In this document: in pieces, positions 1-8,632 of the stretch
Position numbering within the stretch: the first letter of the stretch is position 1
How the letters are laid out: the number at the start of each line of letters is the position of its first letter
Assembly: GCA_003252375.1 (NCBI GenBank)
Contig: QKEJ01000168.1
Coordinates: 1-37,203, forward strand
Length of the DNA: 37,203 nt
Reading direction: 5' to 3'
From: Halodesulfovibrio sp.
Lineage (GTDB): Bacteria > Desulfobacterota > Desulfovibrionia > Desulfovibrionales > Desulfovibrionaceae
The notes under the pieces: generated by a model
Seen by the model: the letters and a program-made list of their open reading frames with translations, nothing else
Databases searched by the model: none
What the model was told of the DNA's origin: nothing
Program-made: the position numbers and the translations under genes

Positions 1-1529
1 GCGACACGCTGGCGCTGGCCGCCGGAAAGCTTTTCGGCGCGTTCACCGAGGGGGCGATCAATGCCGCCCGGGAGCTGGTCAATAAGCGTGTCCAGTGCGG
101 CCATATGGCAGCAGTTGAGGAGCTTTTCCCTGTCCACCATGCTCTCATCAAGGCCGAAGGCCACGTTCTCCAGAATGCTGCCGTCGGTGAAGAAGGGGGA
201 CTGGCCCACGTAGCCGATGCTCGCAATCCAGTTCTCTTTGTTTTCGGGAGAGAGGTTTTGACCGTCAATGGTGATGGTGCCGGACGTCTGGGAGAGCAGG
301 CCGATAATAATGTCGGCCAGGGTGCTCTTGCCGGAGCCAGACCGGCCGACCAGGCCCACGGTGGAGCCCGACGGGATGGTCATGTTGATGTCGGCAAGTG
401 CAAGCTGGGTGGCTTCATTGTACTGGAAATTGAGATTCTCGATGCGTATTTCGCGTTCCAGAGGGAGCGGGGTTGCCGCTTCATTGGGGTAGTGCCTGTC
501 GGGCATGTTGAAAATTGCATTGATAACTCCATCTGCCTTGGGAAGATGGTCCCGAAGGGACGACAGGTTATTCACGATGCGGTTGAAGGCCGGAAGGATG
601 CGCCATGCGATGACCCCGAGCAGGGCGAGCTTGCCGGACAGGACTGAAGGGGGAATGTGCTCGTTCAAGGCCAGGGATGCGATGACGGTGCCGCACAGCA
701 GGAGGAAGCCCACGGACTCGAAGGCCCAGGACGGCGTGCGGGCAAGGACCAGGTTGCGGGCCTGCGCATTGGCGGAGGCGAGAACGTCCTTTTGGTAGTT
801 GTTGAAGAAGTAGTGCTGCTTGGATGCAATGAGGATCTCCTTGATCCCCTGCGTGATGTCTGTCGTGCTTTTGTTGATACGCTGTTCAAACCGGGCGATG
901 GCCTTGGCCTCCCGGTCGATCTTCGGGCGCAGCAGTGAATACGTCCCCACGGCCATGAGGCCAAAGACTGCAATTGTGACAACGGAAATGATGGGTACGG
1001 CATAGAGCAGGGTGACGCCCAGCATGGTGACGAGCACAATGTCGTTGAGGGCGAGGATGGCCATGTACCATGCGGGCAGTATGTATTTGCGCCAGGTGCC
1101 TGCCGTGACCAGGTCGGCGGAGTGTCTGCCCACGTGCCATTCATACTCATGGCACAGGTAGTTTTTCATGAGCATTTCGCCGAACAGGGCGTCCATGTTC
1201 GCGGAGAAACGGGAATAGGCGTAGGTGATGGCTGCCGAGCAGACATTCTTGAGGATGAGCAGCGAGCAGGCAATGGTGCCAAGCACGAAAAGCGTGTCAA
1301 AAGGGGTCTTGAGGAGGCTTCTCGGGATGAAGCCGGTAACCATCCGCAACTTGTTCGAATGGGAGATGATTTCGGGGTCGTTAATGGCGGAAACAAAAAC
1401 GGCAATAAACCCCATGGCCCCAGTCTCTATGATAGAGGTGAGTATGATGCCGAATGTGATGGCAGCAAGCCACTTTTTCCAGTTTCCTGGTATAAGCCTT
1501 AGTGATTTAAGGAAAAACTTATCTTTCAT
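1..1529 (-). CDS. ABC exporter, fused permease/ATPase (3' end cut by window edge)
   Basis: This is a half-transporter with membrane and ATPase domains on one chain. The start is ATG at 1529 (MKDKFFLKSLRLIPGNW); the frame stays open to base 1, so the C-terminus with Walker B and the H-loop is missing. About 509 residues are visible. The N-terminal 330 or so carry hydrophobic segments (for example ITFGIILTSIIETGAMGF). The nucleotide-binding domain follows, with Walker A GRSGSGKST near residue 395, a Q-loop in IGYVGQSPFF, and signature LSGGQRQR near residue 500. This order is typical of type IV (MsbA/PglK-like) exporters, which flip lipids, lipid-linked glycans or peptides across the inner membrane. 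The substrate cannot be read from the sequence. A divergent regulator gene begins 200 bp away. The family call is firm; resemblance to PglK glycan flippases is only an impression. Confidence 0.9.
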   Translation of the reverse strand, partial: MKDKFFLKSLRLIPGNWKKWLAAITFGIILTSIIETGAMGFIAVFVSAINDPEIISHSNKLRMVTGFIPRSLLKTPFDTLFVLGTIACSLLILKNVCSAAITYAYSRFSANMDALFGEMLMKNYLCHEYEWHVGRHSADLVTAGTWRKYILPAWYMAILALNDIVLVTMLGVTLLYAVPIISVVTIAVFGLMAVGTYSLLRPKIDREAKAIARFEQRINKSTTDITQGIKEILIASKQHYFFNNYQKDVLASANAQARNLVLARTPSWAFESVGFLLLCGTVIASLALNEHIPPSVLSGKLALLGVIAWRILPAFNRIVNNLSSLRDHLPKADGVINAIFNMPDRHYPNEAATPLPLEREIRIENLNFQYNEATQLALADINMTIPSGSTVGLVGRSGSGKSTLADIIIGLLSQTSGTITIDGQNLSPENKENWIASIGYVGQSPFFTDGSILENVAFGLDESMVDREKLLNCCHMAALDTLIDQLPGGIDRPLGERAEKLSGGQRQRV

Positions 1530-1659
1530 TTAGGGTGCTTCTCTCGGCGTCACTGTGTTCGAACGTGTTTGTTGTTAAGAAAAACTGAACAAAAGTCAAG
1601 TGTAGGGGAGGGCGTATCGAGTGGTGACGCCAAGGCGGGCGGGCTGTGGAAAAGGGCAC

Positions 1660-1688
1660 TTGCCTTTCTTATGGAAAATGATTACTGT
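1660..1688 (+). promoter_or_regulatory. Probable sigma-70 promoter of the Fur/PerR-family gene
   Basis: TTGCCT (1660-1665) and TACTGT (1683-1688) are separated by 17 bp, about 40 bp ahead of the start codon. The match is moderate. The -10 hexamer overlaps the palindrome at 1686-1699, which is what an autorepressed promoter would look like. Confidence 0.45.
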
Positions 1689-1699
1689 TAACGCTAACA
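1686..1699. promoter_or_regulatory. Palindrome TGTTA-N4-TAACA, candidate Fur/PerR operator
   Basis: Perfect 5-bp arms TGTTA and TAACA flank ACGC. The element lies 30 bp before the regulator's start codon and on top of the predicted -10 box. Fur-family proteins commonly bind AT-rich palindromes and repress their own genes; assigning this site to the adjacent gene is inference. Confidence 0.45.
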
Positions 1700-1729
1700 A
1701 CAGGCCCGCAGCCAGCAAAAGAGGTGCAT

Positions 1730-2116
1730 ATGTCCCAGACCCGCATGACCAAACAGCGTAAAGTCATTCTTGAGGAGTTGCGCAAGGTGTGTTCTCACCC
1801 CACGGCAGATGAGGTTTATGACATGGTTCGGCAGCGTTTGCCCAGGATCAGTTTGGGAACCATTTACCGCAATCTTGATGTCCTCGCCGAAAGTGGCGAG
1901 ATACTCAAACTCGAGAGTGCTGGCAACCAGAAACGTTTTGATGGGAACGCCATGCCGCATGCCCATGTGCGGTGCGTACGGTGCGGACGGGTCGGTGATG
2001 TTGTGAATGCGGCCACAAATGTGACTGTTGGCGCCGCAGAATCCGAGGGGTTCACCCTGACGGGGGCGCGATTGGAATTTGAGGGAATCTGTGATGCGTG
2101 TCAGGTGACCAATTAG
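1730..2116 (+). CDS. Fur-family metalloregulator, PerR-like
   Basis: A 128-residue transcription regulator of the ferric uptake regulator superfamily. The N-terminal winged helix is clear (RMTKQRKVILEEL, then the recognition-helix region ISLGTIYRNLDVL). It is followed by the dimerisation and metal-binding half with HAHVRCVRCGRVGD and ending CDAC. The two CxxC pairs form the structural zinc site of the family. PerR senses peroxide through Fe-catalysed histidine oxidation; Fur senses Fe(II). The short length and the motif style resemble PerR of sulfate reducers, but Fur or Zur cannot be excluded by eye. ATG 1730 was preferred over the in-frame GTG at 1724 because AGAGGT (1720-1725) is then at usable spacing. 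A palindrome over the promoter suggests autoregulation. Confidence 0.85.
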   Translation: MSQTRMTKQRKVILEELRKVCSHPTADEVYDMVRQRLPRISLGTIYRNLDVLAESGEILKLESAGNQKRFDGNAMPHAHVRCVRCGRVGDVVNAATNVTVGAAESEGFTLTGARLEFEGICDACQVTN

Positions 2117-2141
2117 CACGCGGGTGACAAGACGTTTCTTG

Positions 2142-2170
2142 AAAAGGGCGGAACAGGGTTCCGCCCTTTT
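2142..2170. terminator. Bidirectional Rho-independent terminator
   Basis: A perfect 13-bp inverted repeat (2142-2154 / 2158-2170) with a 3-nt loop is GC-rich in the middle, with an A run on one side and a T run on the other. It sits between the convergent Fur-family gene and the phosphate permease gene, so it can end transcription from both sides. Confidence 0.9.
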
Positions 2171-3655
2171 TTATTGAAAAGCCGGGCTGCGCAGCGTGTC
2201 GACCAGATACTTGAGCTTGCGGCGGCGTTCCGCGTTGAAGACGGCATCATCAGGGCGGGCGCGCCATGCCGCAGAGGATTCCGCAAGCACCTCTTCCAGT
2301 CGCCACCGGTGGGTAAAGACCTGTCCGGCAAGTTCCCGAACGGCCTGCATCTCTTCCTCATTCAGGTAGGAGGCGTCTATGCCTTCAATGCCCTCCTCCG
2401 TCACGCGGAAGCGGTCAATTTCGGCAATGTCCATGATGGCAGGAATGGTGGACGCGGCTGTGGGCAGACGGTCCAGCAGCGCCTGCCTGAAGGTCTGCGC
2501 ATTGGGAAAGCGCTCAAGCCAGATGTCGTCCAGCTGCTCGTGCATGCTGGTGTCAGCCCCCGGAACAAGGATGATGCGTTCCCATGCCAGCGGCGTGAGT
2601 TCGTATTCAATGGGGCGATACGTCTTCTGGTTGAACACGTTTTGCAGGAAGAACAGGGAGACGAAGCAGATAACTGCGGCAAAAATGGGGGTGGTCACCC
2701 AGCTTGAGGCGATGCCGCCCAGGGTGCGCCAGCGGATGCCGCCTCCGCCCTTGAGCAGGCCGATGCCGATGACCGCGCCCACGATGGCCTGTGAACTGGA
2801 GACGGGCACCAGCGGTATGCGCGGCAGGCCGATGGCGTGGAGGGTGTTGGAAAGCGCCTGCGACGAGAAGGTGAAGAGGACGAGGGAGTGGGCCGTCACC
2901 ACCACGAACGCGGCCACGGGCGTGAGCCGGACAATGCCTGATCCTACGGTCATCATGACCCGTTTTGAATAGGTGAACACGCCCACGGCGATGGCCACGC
3001 TGCCCAGAAAGAATAATTGTTGTTCTGGTGAAAATGTAAAACGTTCGAAGAGCGTTATGTCATGGAAGGGGGCCACGGGCACGAACACGCCCATCACGTT
3101 GGCAATGTTGTTGGCGCCCAGGGAATATGAGCCGAAGGCTCCGGAGAGCAGCAGGCCCCAGCGCGTCATGGAGTCCAGCGTGAGGATGTGCAGGGGCAGG
3201 TGCCGGATCATGAGTGCAATGGGCAGGTACAGCGCCACGGCAAAAAGGGCGGAAAGCGCCGGACAGGCGATCCATGTCGTGACAATCTTGCTGAGGGATG
3301 CCGTGTCTGTCAGGGAGCCCGAAAAGAGGTTCCAGCCGATGATCGCCCCGACAATGGCCTGCGAGGTGGAGACCGGATAGCGGGCAACGGTCATGAGATA
3401 GACGGTCAGTGCGGCAGAAAGCGCAACCATGAAGGCGCCGGCAAGCGCATTGACAGCGCCGAGTTTCCCGAGGGTGTGCGAGGCGCCGGCCCCGCTGGCC
3501 ACGGCCCCGATGATGACGAAAAGCGAGCACACCAGAGCGGCGGTGCGGAATTTGACCATGCGCGAGGCAACCGCTGTGCCGAAGACGTTCGAGGCATCAT
3601 TGGCACCGAGGGACCAGCCCAGGAACAGGCCGCTGGAGAGAAAGACGGGCAGCAT
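2171..3655 (-). CDS. PiT-family inorganic phosphate transporter
   Basis: A 494-residue inner-membrane permease of the PiT family (PF01384), which imports phosphate, often as a metal-phosphate, coupled to cations. Both halves carry the diagnostic repeats: GANDASNV near residue 16 and GANNIANV in the middle, plus two PVSxSQAIVGA motifs. Roughly ten hydrophobic segments occupy residues 1-365. The last ~130 residues are a soluble tail rich in charged residues and helix formers, longer than in many PiT proteins. ATG 3655 was chosen because GGCGGAGGAG precedes it and the protein then begins directly with the first membrane helix; the frame itself stays open further upstream into the neighbouring gene. 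It starts 11 nt after the DUF47 gene, so the two form an operon. Confidence 0.93.
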   Translation of the reverse strand: MLPVFLSSGLFLGWSLGANDASNVFGTAVASRMVKFRTAALVCSLFVIIGAVASGAGASHTLGKLGAVNALAGAFMVALSAALTVYLMTVARYPVSTSQAIVGAIIGWNLFSGSLTDTASLSKIVTTWIACPALSALFAVALYLPIALMIRHLPLHILTLDSMTRWGLLLSGAFGSYSLGANNIANVMGVFVPVAPFHDITLFERFTFSPEQQLFFLGSVAIAVGVFTYSKRVMMTVGSGIVRLTPVAAFVVVTAHSLVLFTFSSQALSNTLHAIGLPRIPLVPVSSSQAIVGAVIGIGLLKGGGGIRWRTLGGIASSWVTTPIFAAVICFVSLFFLQNVFNQKTYRPIEYELTPLAWERIILVPGADTSMHEQLDDIWLERFPNAQTFRQALLDRLPTAASTIPAIMDIAEIDRFRVTEEGIEGIDASYLNEEEMQAVRELAGQVFTHRWRLEEVLAESSAAWRARPDDAVFNAERRRKLKYLVDTLRSPAFQ

Positions 3656-3666
3656 GGCTCCTCCGC

Positions 3667-4317
3667 CTACAGCATGCGCTTTATGGCATAGATGCTCAGC
3701 CTGTCCGCAACATCTTCGGCCCGGTCCGCAATCTGCGAGATGCGGCGGATGAAGTCCTTGAGCTGGGCCTTGTGGCACAGGGAAAGGTCGTCGCGGCGGT
3801 AGATCGCCATCATCATGCGTGTGGAGACCTTGTCCGACTCCGTTTCCCAATAGGAAACCTTGTGGATGTGGTCGGCAAATTCGGGGCTGGTCCTGAAGAA
3901 CGCCCTGGCCGAGCGGACAATGGCTTCAATGGATTCGACAGAGTAGGAGGCCAGTTCGTTCAGATCGTCGTGGATTTCCTCGGGCAGGTCCGGCTGTTCT
4001 ATCTTGAATTGCCAGAGCATGGCCTTGCAGCTGTCGAGCAGGGTGTCCATGCGTTCCAGCAGCTGCAGGACGTCGCCGCGCGATTCCGGGATAAGCGTCT
4101 TGATGTACAGCTGCTTTTCGATGTCGCGACGCATCTGGTCTCCGCGGTGCTCAATGGCGGTAACCTGCTCGATCTTTTCGTCAAAGGCCTCGGTGCGGTC
4201 GCCGATGAACATGTCCACCCCCTGGCGGAACAACAGGGAGGCTTCACTGACCTGATCGAGGAAATCATCCAGCTGTTTCTGGATGCCAATCCGTTTTTTT
4301 AATATTCCTAACGACAT
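3667..4317 (-). CDS. DUF47/PhoU-like phosphate transport accessory protein
   Basis: A 216-residue, all-helical protein of the DUF47 family (TIGR00153, PhoU-like), which typically accompanies PiT phosphate permeases and is thought to modulate their activity. Family features seen are MSLGILKKRIGIQKQLDDFL at the N-terminus, heptad-like helices throughout, acidic/metal-binding type segments such as EHRGDQMRRDIEKQL, and a C-terminal ISQIADRAEDVADRL. There is no membrane segment or signal peptide, so it is cytoplasmic. It is the first gene of a two-gene operon with the PiT permease (11-nt gap). It diverges from the REC-GGDEF-EAL gene across a 212-bp gap. Confidence 0.9.
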   Translation of the reverse strand: MSLGILKKRIGIQKQLDDFLDQVSEASLLFRQGVDMFIGDRTEAFDEKIEQVTAIEHRGDQMRRDIEKQLYIKTLIPESRGDVLQLLERMDTLLDSCKAMLWQFKIEQPDLPEEIHDDLNELASYSVESIEAIVRSARAFFRTSPEFADHIHKVSYWETESDKVSTRMMMAIYRRDDLSLCHKAQLKDFIRRISQIADRAEDVADRLSIYAIKRML

Positions 4318-4354
4318 GAATGTCTCTTGTGTCTTGCTGTTAGAGGAATTGGTT

Positions 4355-4384
4355 TTGACATGTCCGAGTGCATGCTTTTAGAAT
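4355..4384 (+). promoter_or_regulatory. Strong-looking sigma-70 promoter ahead of the GGDEF-EAL gene
   Basis: TTGACA (4355-4360) and TAGAAT (4379-4384) are 18 bp apart, giving 11 of 12 consensus positions. The start codon lies about 140 nt downstream, implying a long 5' leader. That leader contains CCAGCA (4410-4415) and its complement TGCTGG (about 4440-4446) followed by an A run, so a weak hairpin may form. Confidence 0.6.
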
Positions 4385-4529
4385 CATACCGTGGCACCGT
4401 GTCAGGCGTCCAGCAGCTTTCTCTCACTAAATGAACATTTTGCTGGAAAAAAGGATGGAGAGTTGGCATTCTGCAAGAGTATGCTCGGACTGGTTTGAAT
4501 AGACTAGATTATCAAGAGGCTGGTTGCTG

Positions 4530-6680
4530 ATGCAAGATCTTCCCGCTCGGATATTGACCATAGATGACGATCTCACTGTCCGGGAAAACATAGTCGCTTA
4601 CCTGGAGGACAGCGGGTTCGAGGTTTTTCAGGCGGAGAACGGGGCCTTGGGCCTTGAGGTGTTCCGCAGGGAGAATCCGGATCTTGTCCTCGTTGATTTG
4701 CGAATGCCCGTCATGGACGGCATGGAAGTGGTGCGCCGTCTCAAGGTCGAGGCCCCTGCTGTCCCCGTCATCGTGGTTTCCGGAGTTGGTGTGCTCGAAG
4801 AGGCCGTGGAGGCACTGCGTATCGGCGCATGGGATTTCGTGACCAAGCCCATCACGGACATGATGGTGCTGGAGCACGCCGTGGGCAAGTCGCTGGAACG
4901 GGCACGTCTGCTGGACGAGCGCAACCGGTATCAGGAGCGGCTTGAGCAGGAGGTCTCCATGCGGACCAGCGAGCTGCGCAATGCCAATGCGCGCCTGCTG
5001 GAAGTGCAGGCTCTGCTGCAGGAGAAGAACCAGTTCCTCGAGACTCTCATCGAATCCATTCCCAATCCCATCTTCTACAAAGATCTTTCCGGCATGTATC
5101 TGGGCTGCAACAAGGTCTTCAGCGACATGCTGGGCGTGCGTTCCGAAGATGTTGTCGGACAGTCGTCGCACCGGCTGCTGCCCAGCGAGGTTGCCTGCGA
5201 GATTCCTCACGACAAGGAGAACAACGGAGGGAGCAAGACGAACTGCGTCATGGAGCTTGCCTCGCCTTCCGGGTCCACGCGGCACTACGTCCTGTACAAG
5301 AGTTTCTTCTATGATCGGGACGGCAAGCGTTCCGGTGAAGTGGGCACCTTCCACGATATTACCGAACTCAAGCGCAAGGCGGCCCAGATTACCTATCAGG
5401 CGCATCACGATGAGCTGACGGGCCTGCCGAACCGGCTGAAGCTGAAGCAGGAGATCAGGGATCTCATCCGGCGCAAGCTGGATTCCCGGTTTGCCGTGCT
5501 CTTCCTCGACCTCGACAACTTCAAGACCGTCAACGACAGTCTCGGTCACAAGGTGGGGGACAGGCTGCTTACGGAGACAGCCGAGCGCCTGCGCACCCTC
5601 GTGGGCGACCAGGGGATCGTGGCCCGCCTGGGAGGCGACGAATACGTGGTGCTGCTGCCGGATATTGCCGACCCTGAAAAGGCATCCCGGTATGTCGAGG
5701 CCGTGCTGACCGCCTTCCGCAAGCCCTTCTTCATCGACGAGCATGAACTGTACATGAGCACCAGCATAGGGCTCACCTGCTACCCGGAAGATGGCAGCGA
5801 CCCGGATACCCTCATCAAGAATGCGGACATTGCCATGTACCGGGCCAAGGCCCGGGAGCGGTCCAGCTGGCAGCGTTTCGACAGCGCCATGGTGGAGCAG
5901 GTGACCACGCGCCTGACCGTGGAGAAGAGTATCCGCAAGGGGCTGGAAAACAACGAATTTGTTGCGTATTACCAGCCGCGTGTAGATGTGCTGACCGGCA
6001 GGGTCGTGGGCATGGAAGCGTTGGTGCGCTGGCACAAGGCTGACGGCACCATCGGCAATCCCGGTGATTTTATCCCGGTTGCCGAGGAGACCGGACTGAT
6101 CGTGCAGCTGGGGGAACGCGTCCTGCGGGAAGCCTGCATGCAGTCGCATGCCTGGCACGCTGCCGGCCTGGGCGATCTGCGGGTTTCGGTCAATATTTCC
6201 GCGCACCAGTTCCGGGCTAATCTGACAGACATGGTCTTCAGCGTCCTGGATGATTCCGGGCTCGATCCGTCACTGCTGGAGCTGGAGATTACCGAATCCA
6301 CCATGATGAGTGATCTGGGACAAACCGTCTCCCTGCTGGAGACCCTGTCCCAGAAGGGCATCCGTACGGCCATTGATGATTTTGGTACGGGCCACTCCTC
6401 GCTCTACTATCTCAAGACCTTCCACATCAATACGCTCAAGATAGACCGTTCCTTTGTGCGGGATATCCTGAATGATGAGAGCGACGCCAATATCGTTTCC
6501 ACCATCATTACCATGGCGGATAACCTTTCCCTGCAGGTTGTGGCGGAAGGTGTGGAGACACAGGATCAGCTCGATTTTCTGCGTGAAAACGGATGTCCTG
6601 AAGTGCAGGGTTTCTACTATTCCAGGCCGATTCCGGCGGATGAGTTCGAGGTGTTCGTCCGCAAGACCAACGGAGTCTGA
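4530..6680 (+). CDS. REC-PAS-GGDEF-EAL cyclic-di-GMP signalling protein
   Basis: A 716-residue response regulator linked to c-di-GMP turnover. Residues 1-120 form a receiver domain with acidic residues D12-D14, phospho-acceptor D56 in LVDLRMP, and the lysine of VTKP. A coiled-coil linker (about 130-175) leads to a PAS domain (about 175-290), then GGDEF (about 300-455) and EAL (about 470-710). The diguanylate cyclase motif reads GGDEY instead of GGDEF. The EAL domain keeps its catalytic set: MEALVRW, VNIS, ITEST, DDFGTG, LKIDRSF, AEGVE, VQGFYYS. Phosphodiesterase activity is therefore likely; cyclase activity is possible, or the GGDEF half may be regulatory. ATG 4530 was chosen over TTG 4524; AAGAGG at 4514-4519 could serve either. 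No partner kinase is adjacent. Confidence 0.93.
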   Translation: MQDLPARILTIDDDLTVRENIVAYLEDSGFEVFQAENGALGLEVFRRENPDLVLVDLRMPVMDGMEVVRRLKVEAPAVPVIVVSGVGVLEEAVEALRIGAWDFVTKPITDMMVLEHAVGKSLERARLLDERNRYQERLEQEVSMRTSELRNANARLLEVQALLQEKNQFLETLIESIPNPIFYKDLSGMYLGCNKVFSDMLGVRSEDVVGQSSHRLLPSEVACEIPHDKENNGGSKTNCVMELASPSGSTRHYVLYKSFFYDRDGKRSGEVGTFHDITELKRKAAQITYQAHHDELTGLPNRLKLKQEIRDLIRRKLDSRFAVLFLDLDNFKTVNDSLGHKVGDRLLTETAERLRTLVGDQGIVARLGGDEYVVLLPDIADPEKASRYVEAVLTAFRKPFFIDEHELYMSTSIGLTCYPEDGSDPDTLIKNADIAMYRAKARERSSWQRFDSAMVEQVTTRLTVEKSIRKGLENNEFVAYYQPRVDVLTGRVVGMEALVRWHKADGTIGNPGDFIPVAEETGLIVQLGERVLREACMQSHAWHAAGLGDLRVSVNISAHQFRANLTDMVFSVLDDSGLDPSLLELEITESTMMSDLGQTVSLLETLSQKGIRTAIDDFGTGHSSLYYLKTFHINTLKIDRSFVRDILNDESDANIVSTIITMADNLSLQVVAEGVETQDQLDFLRENGCPEVQGFYYSRPIPADEFEVFVRKTNGV

Positions 6681-6703
6681 ATTCGTTGCATGGAAGCCCG
6701 CAT

Positions 6704-6737
6704 AAAAACGGCCGCCTCGGATGAGGCGGCCGTTTTT
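6704..6737. terminator. Bidirectional Rho-independent terminator
   Basis: A perfect 15-bp inverted repeat (6704-6718 / 6723-6737) with loop GGAT ends in five T on either strand. It separates the convergent GGDEF-EAL and glycosyltransferase genes. Confidence 0.93.
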
Positions 6738-6759
6738 GTGTGGAGCGCGTGCGAAAGGT

Positions 6760-8424
6760 TCAGCCCAGCAGATCGCACTGGACGAGAAAGTCGCGTACCC
6801 GGGGGGATAGCTCGGGCAGGATTTCACGCGCGCATTGCGCAAGGTGGGCGTCGTCGAGTTCCCGGACGCGCTTGTCCACGTCCGCCAACTGGCTGCCGGA
6901 AATTTTCATCTCCATCTTCATGTGGTTGCCCCAGACATGTCCCCATCCCGCCTCGGTGCGCGGGGCTGCGCGTCCGGCATCCTGCCGGTGCACCACACGG
7001 ACCCGGCCGTCATAGAGCGCGTTGCCGCCGGAAAGCCATACCTGGATGTCGTGCTCCAGGTCGTCCACCTGGGAAGGGGTGAAACGGACGTCGAAGCCGG
7101 GGACGCCGAGCCTGTCGCAGGCTGCCCTGTTGAAGAGGTGGCAGCAGCCCATGACGGAAAGGCATGGGCGTCGGTAGGTGTATTGCTGCAGGTCCAGGGT
7201 GAGCGGGGCGTTGTTGGTGAAGCGGATGCAGTTGTCGCCCGTCTGGGAGAAGTACCGGGCCACATACTGGATGGTGGGGATGGCGCCGGGGTTGACCACC
7301 CGGGGGCCGATGACCGTTGCGTCGGGATGGTCCTGTGCATCCTGCATGAAGCAGCGCAGCCAGTTGGCCGGCAGGAAGACATCGTCATCCAGGAAGACCG
7401 TGTAGTCCGCCTTGCTGGGGGCTTCCAGCTGCCACAGCCAGTTGCGGGCTGCGGGGGCGCCGATGTTCACGGGCAGCTGAATGACATCCACGGGGCGTCC
7501 CTGAGCCACGCCGGCCACGGCTGCCGCAAAGTCGTCCTGCGTAAAGGCGTCCGACCCGTTGTTCAAAAGGGCGATATGGGCATTCCCGATATCGGACTCG
7601 ATCAGGCTGCGCAGGGTGTCCATGGTCACATCCAGCTTGTTCCACGTGTAGAAGAGCACGCTGGTGCGCTTGTCGCCGACCACTGCGTCCAGTGACGCGG
7701 GTTCCGGGGCACCGGAAATTTCGTGGAGGCGCAGCAGGATATGGGTCTGGATCGGCAGGGCGTCCAGGGACCGCAGCAGCAGGCCGCGTGCCGTGTTCCC
7801 ATCGTTGGCGGCCAGGGCCAGCTCGGCCTTCAGGTTGAGGGTCAGGGGATTGATCAGGGCGCGGGCAAGCAGCCCCTCGCACAGCGTCGGGTTGCCTGCG
7901 GCATGGGCGGCGTGGGCGTAAAGACCGCTGATAAGGGGGCCGGCTTCGGTGGAGGCTATGGCGCAGGCGCCGTCGGTGAAGTGGGGCAGGTTGCCCAGCT
8001 CCCACAACTTGATCAGGCAGGCGTGGCGCAGGCAGAGCGATTCGTGCTCCATGGCTGTGGCAAGCAGGCGATCCTCGTCCTGCTTCCATGCCTCGGCCTG
8101 TTCCAGGGCTTCGCCCACGAACATGTCCTCATTGTTTTCCAGAACCTTGTTGCAGGCGCCGAGCCACGCCGTGTAAATTTCCGAGGCCGGGGCGGGGGTG
8201 GCCAGCTGGTTCACCACGCCGCGCAGGACCCTGTCGAAAGGGTTGAGCAGCAGAGCCTGACGCAGCAGGCCGGCCGCAAGGGCGATGCGGCGCTGGCCGG
8301 TCGCGGGCGGCAGTGTCTCCAGGTTCTTGAGCAGCTGTTCGCCGTAGAACATGGCGAGGCCGGGCTCCGTGTACCCGTTGACGCGGTGGCTGCGGAGATA
8401 GAACGAAAAGGCGGCGTCTTGCAT
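6760..8424 (-). CDS. Family 2 glycosyltransferase with helical N-terminal extension
   Basis: A 554-residue predicted glycosyltransferase. The C-terminal half begins with the GT-A fold entry SVLFYTWNKLDVTMDTL (about residue 265) and has LPVNIGAPAARNWLW and the metal/nucleotide-sugar motif FLDDDVFLP (D346-D348). A later VDDLEHD matches the region usually holding the catalytic acid. Residues 1-250 are alanine/leucine-rich helices (for example AIASTEAGPLISGLYAHAAH) resembling TPR-type repeats, which could bind a partner or carrier. No membrane segment was seen, so it is probably cytoplasmic. The frame remains open upstream to 8814, but that part overlaps the divergent flavoprotein gene. ATG 8424 has CAGGAT upstream at good spacing; ATG 8433 is the alternative. 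The sugar donor and acceptor are unknown. Confidence 0.82.
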   Translation of the reverse strand: MQDAAFSFYLRSHRVNGYTEPGLAMFYGEQLLKNLETLPPATGQRRIALAAGLLRQALLLNPFDRVLRGVVNQLATPAPASEIYTAWLGACNKVLENNEDMFVGEALEQAEAWKQDEDRLLATAMEHESLCLRHACLIKLWELGNLPHFTDGACAIASTEAGPLISGLYAHAAHAAGNPTLCEGLLARALINPLTLNLKAELALAANDGNTARGLLLRSLDALPIQTHILLRLHEISGAPEPASLDAVVGDKRTSVLFYTWNKLDVTMDTLRSLIESDIGNAHIALLNNGSDAFTQDDFAAAVAGVAQGRPVDVIQLPVNIGAPAARNWLWQLEAPSKADYTVFLDDDVFLPANWLRCFMQDAQDHPDATVIGPRVVNPGAIPTIQYVARYFSQTGDNCIRFTNNAPLTLDLQQYTYRRPCLSVMGCCHLFNRAACDRLGVPGFDVRFTPSQVDDLEHDIQVWLSGGNALYDGRVRVVHRQDAGRAAPRTEAGWGHVWGNHMKMEMKISGSQLADVDKRVRELDDAHLAQCAREILPELSPRVRDFLVQCDLLG

Positions 8425-8632
8425 GGTGTTCATCCTGTAACGGTGCTGCCGTAGTATGGGGTCTGCCCATAGTGTCCTGCCGGTGCGTTCACAGCAACCG
8501 GGGATATGTATTCCGGGCAGGGAATCGGCTTGAAATTGTTTCCATTCTCCTACTACAAAAGGAGCGTGGAAGCCAGAGGCGCGATGCTGCCGAAACGTCA
8601 CGGGGATTACCCCCCCCTGCGGAGGACGGAAT

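Noticed and set aside
4512-6206. Long minus-strand open frame opposite the GGDEF-EAL gene
   Set aside because: Its translation has no domain resemblance and the plus-strand frame carries complete catalytic motifs; high GC content makes antisense frames long here.
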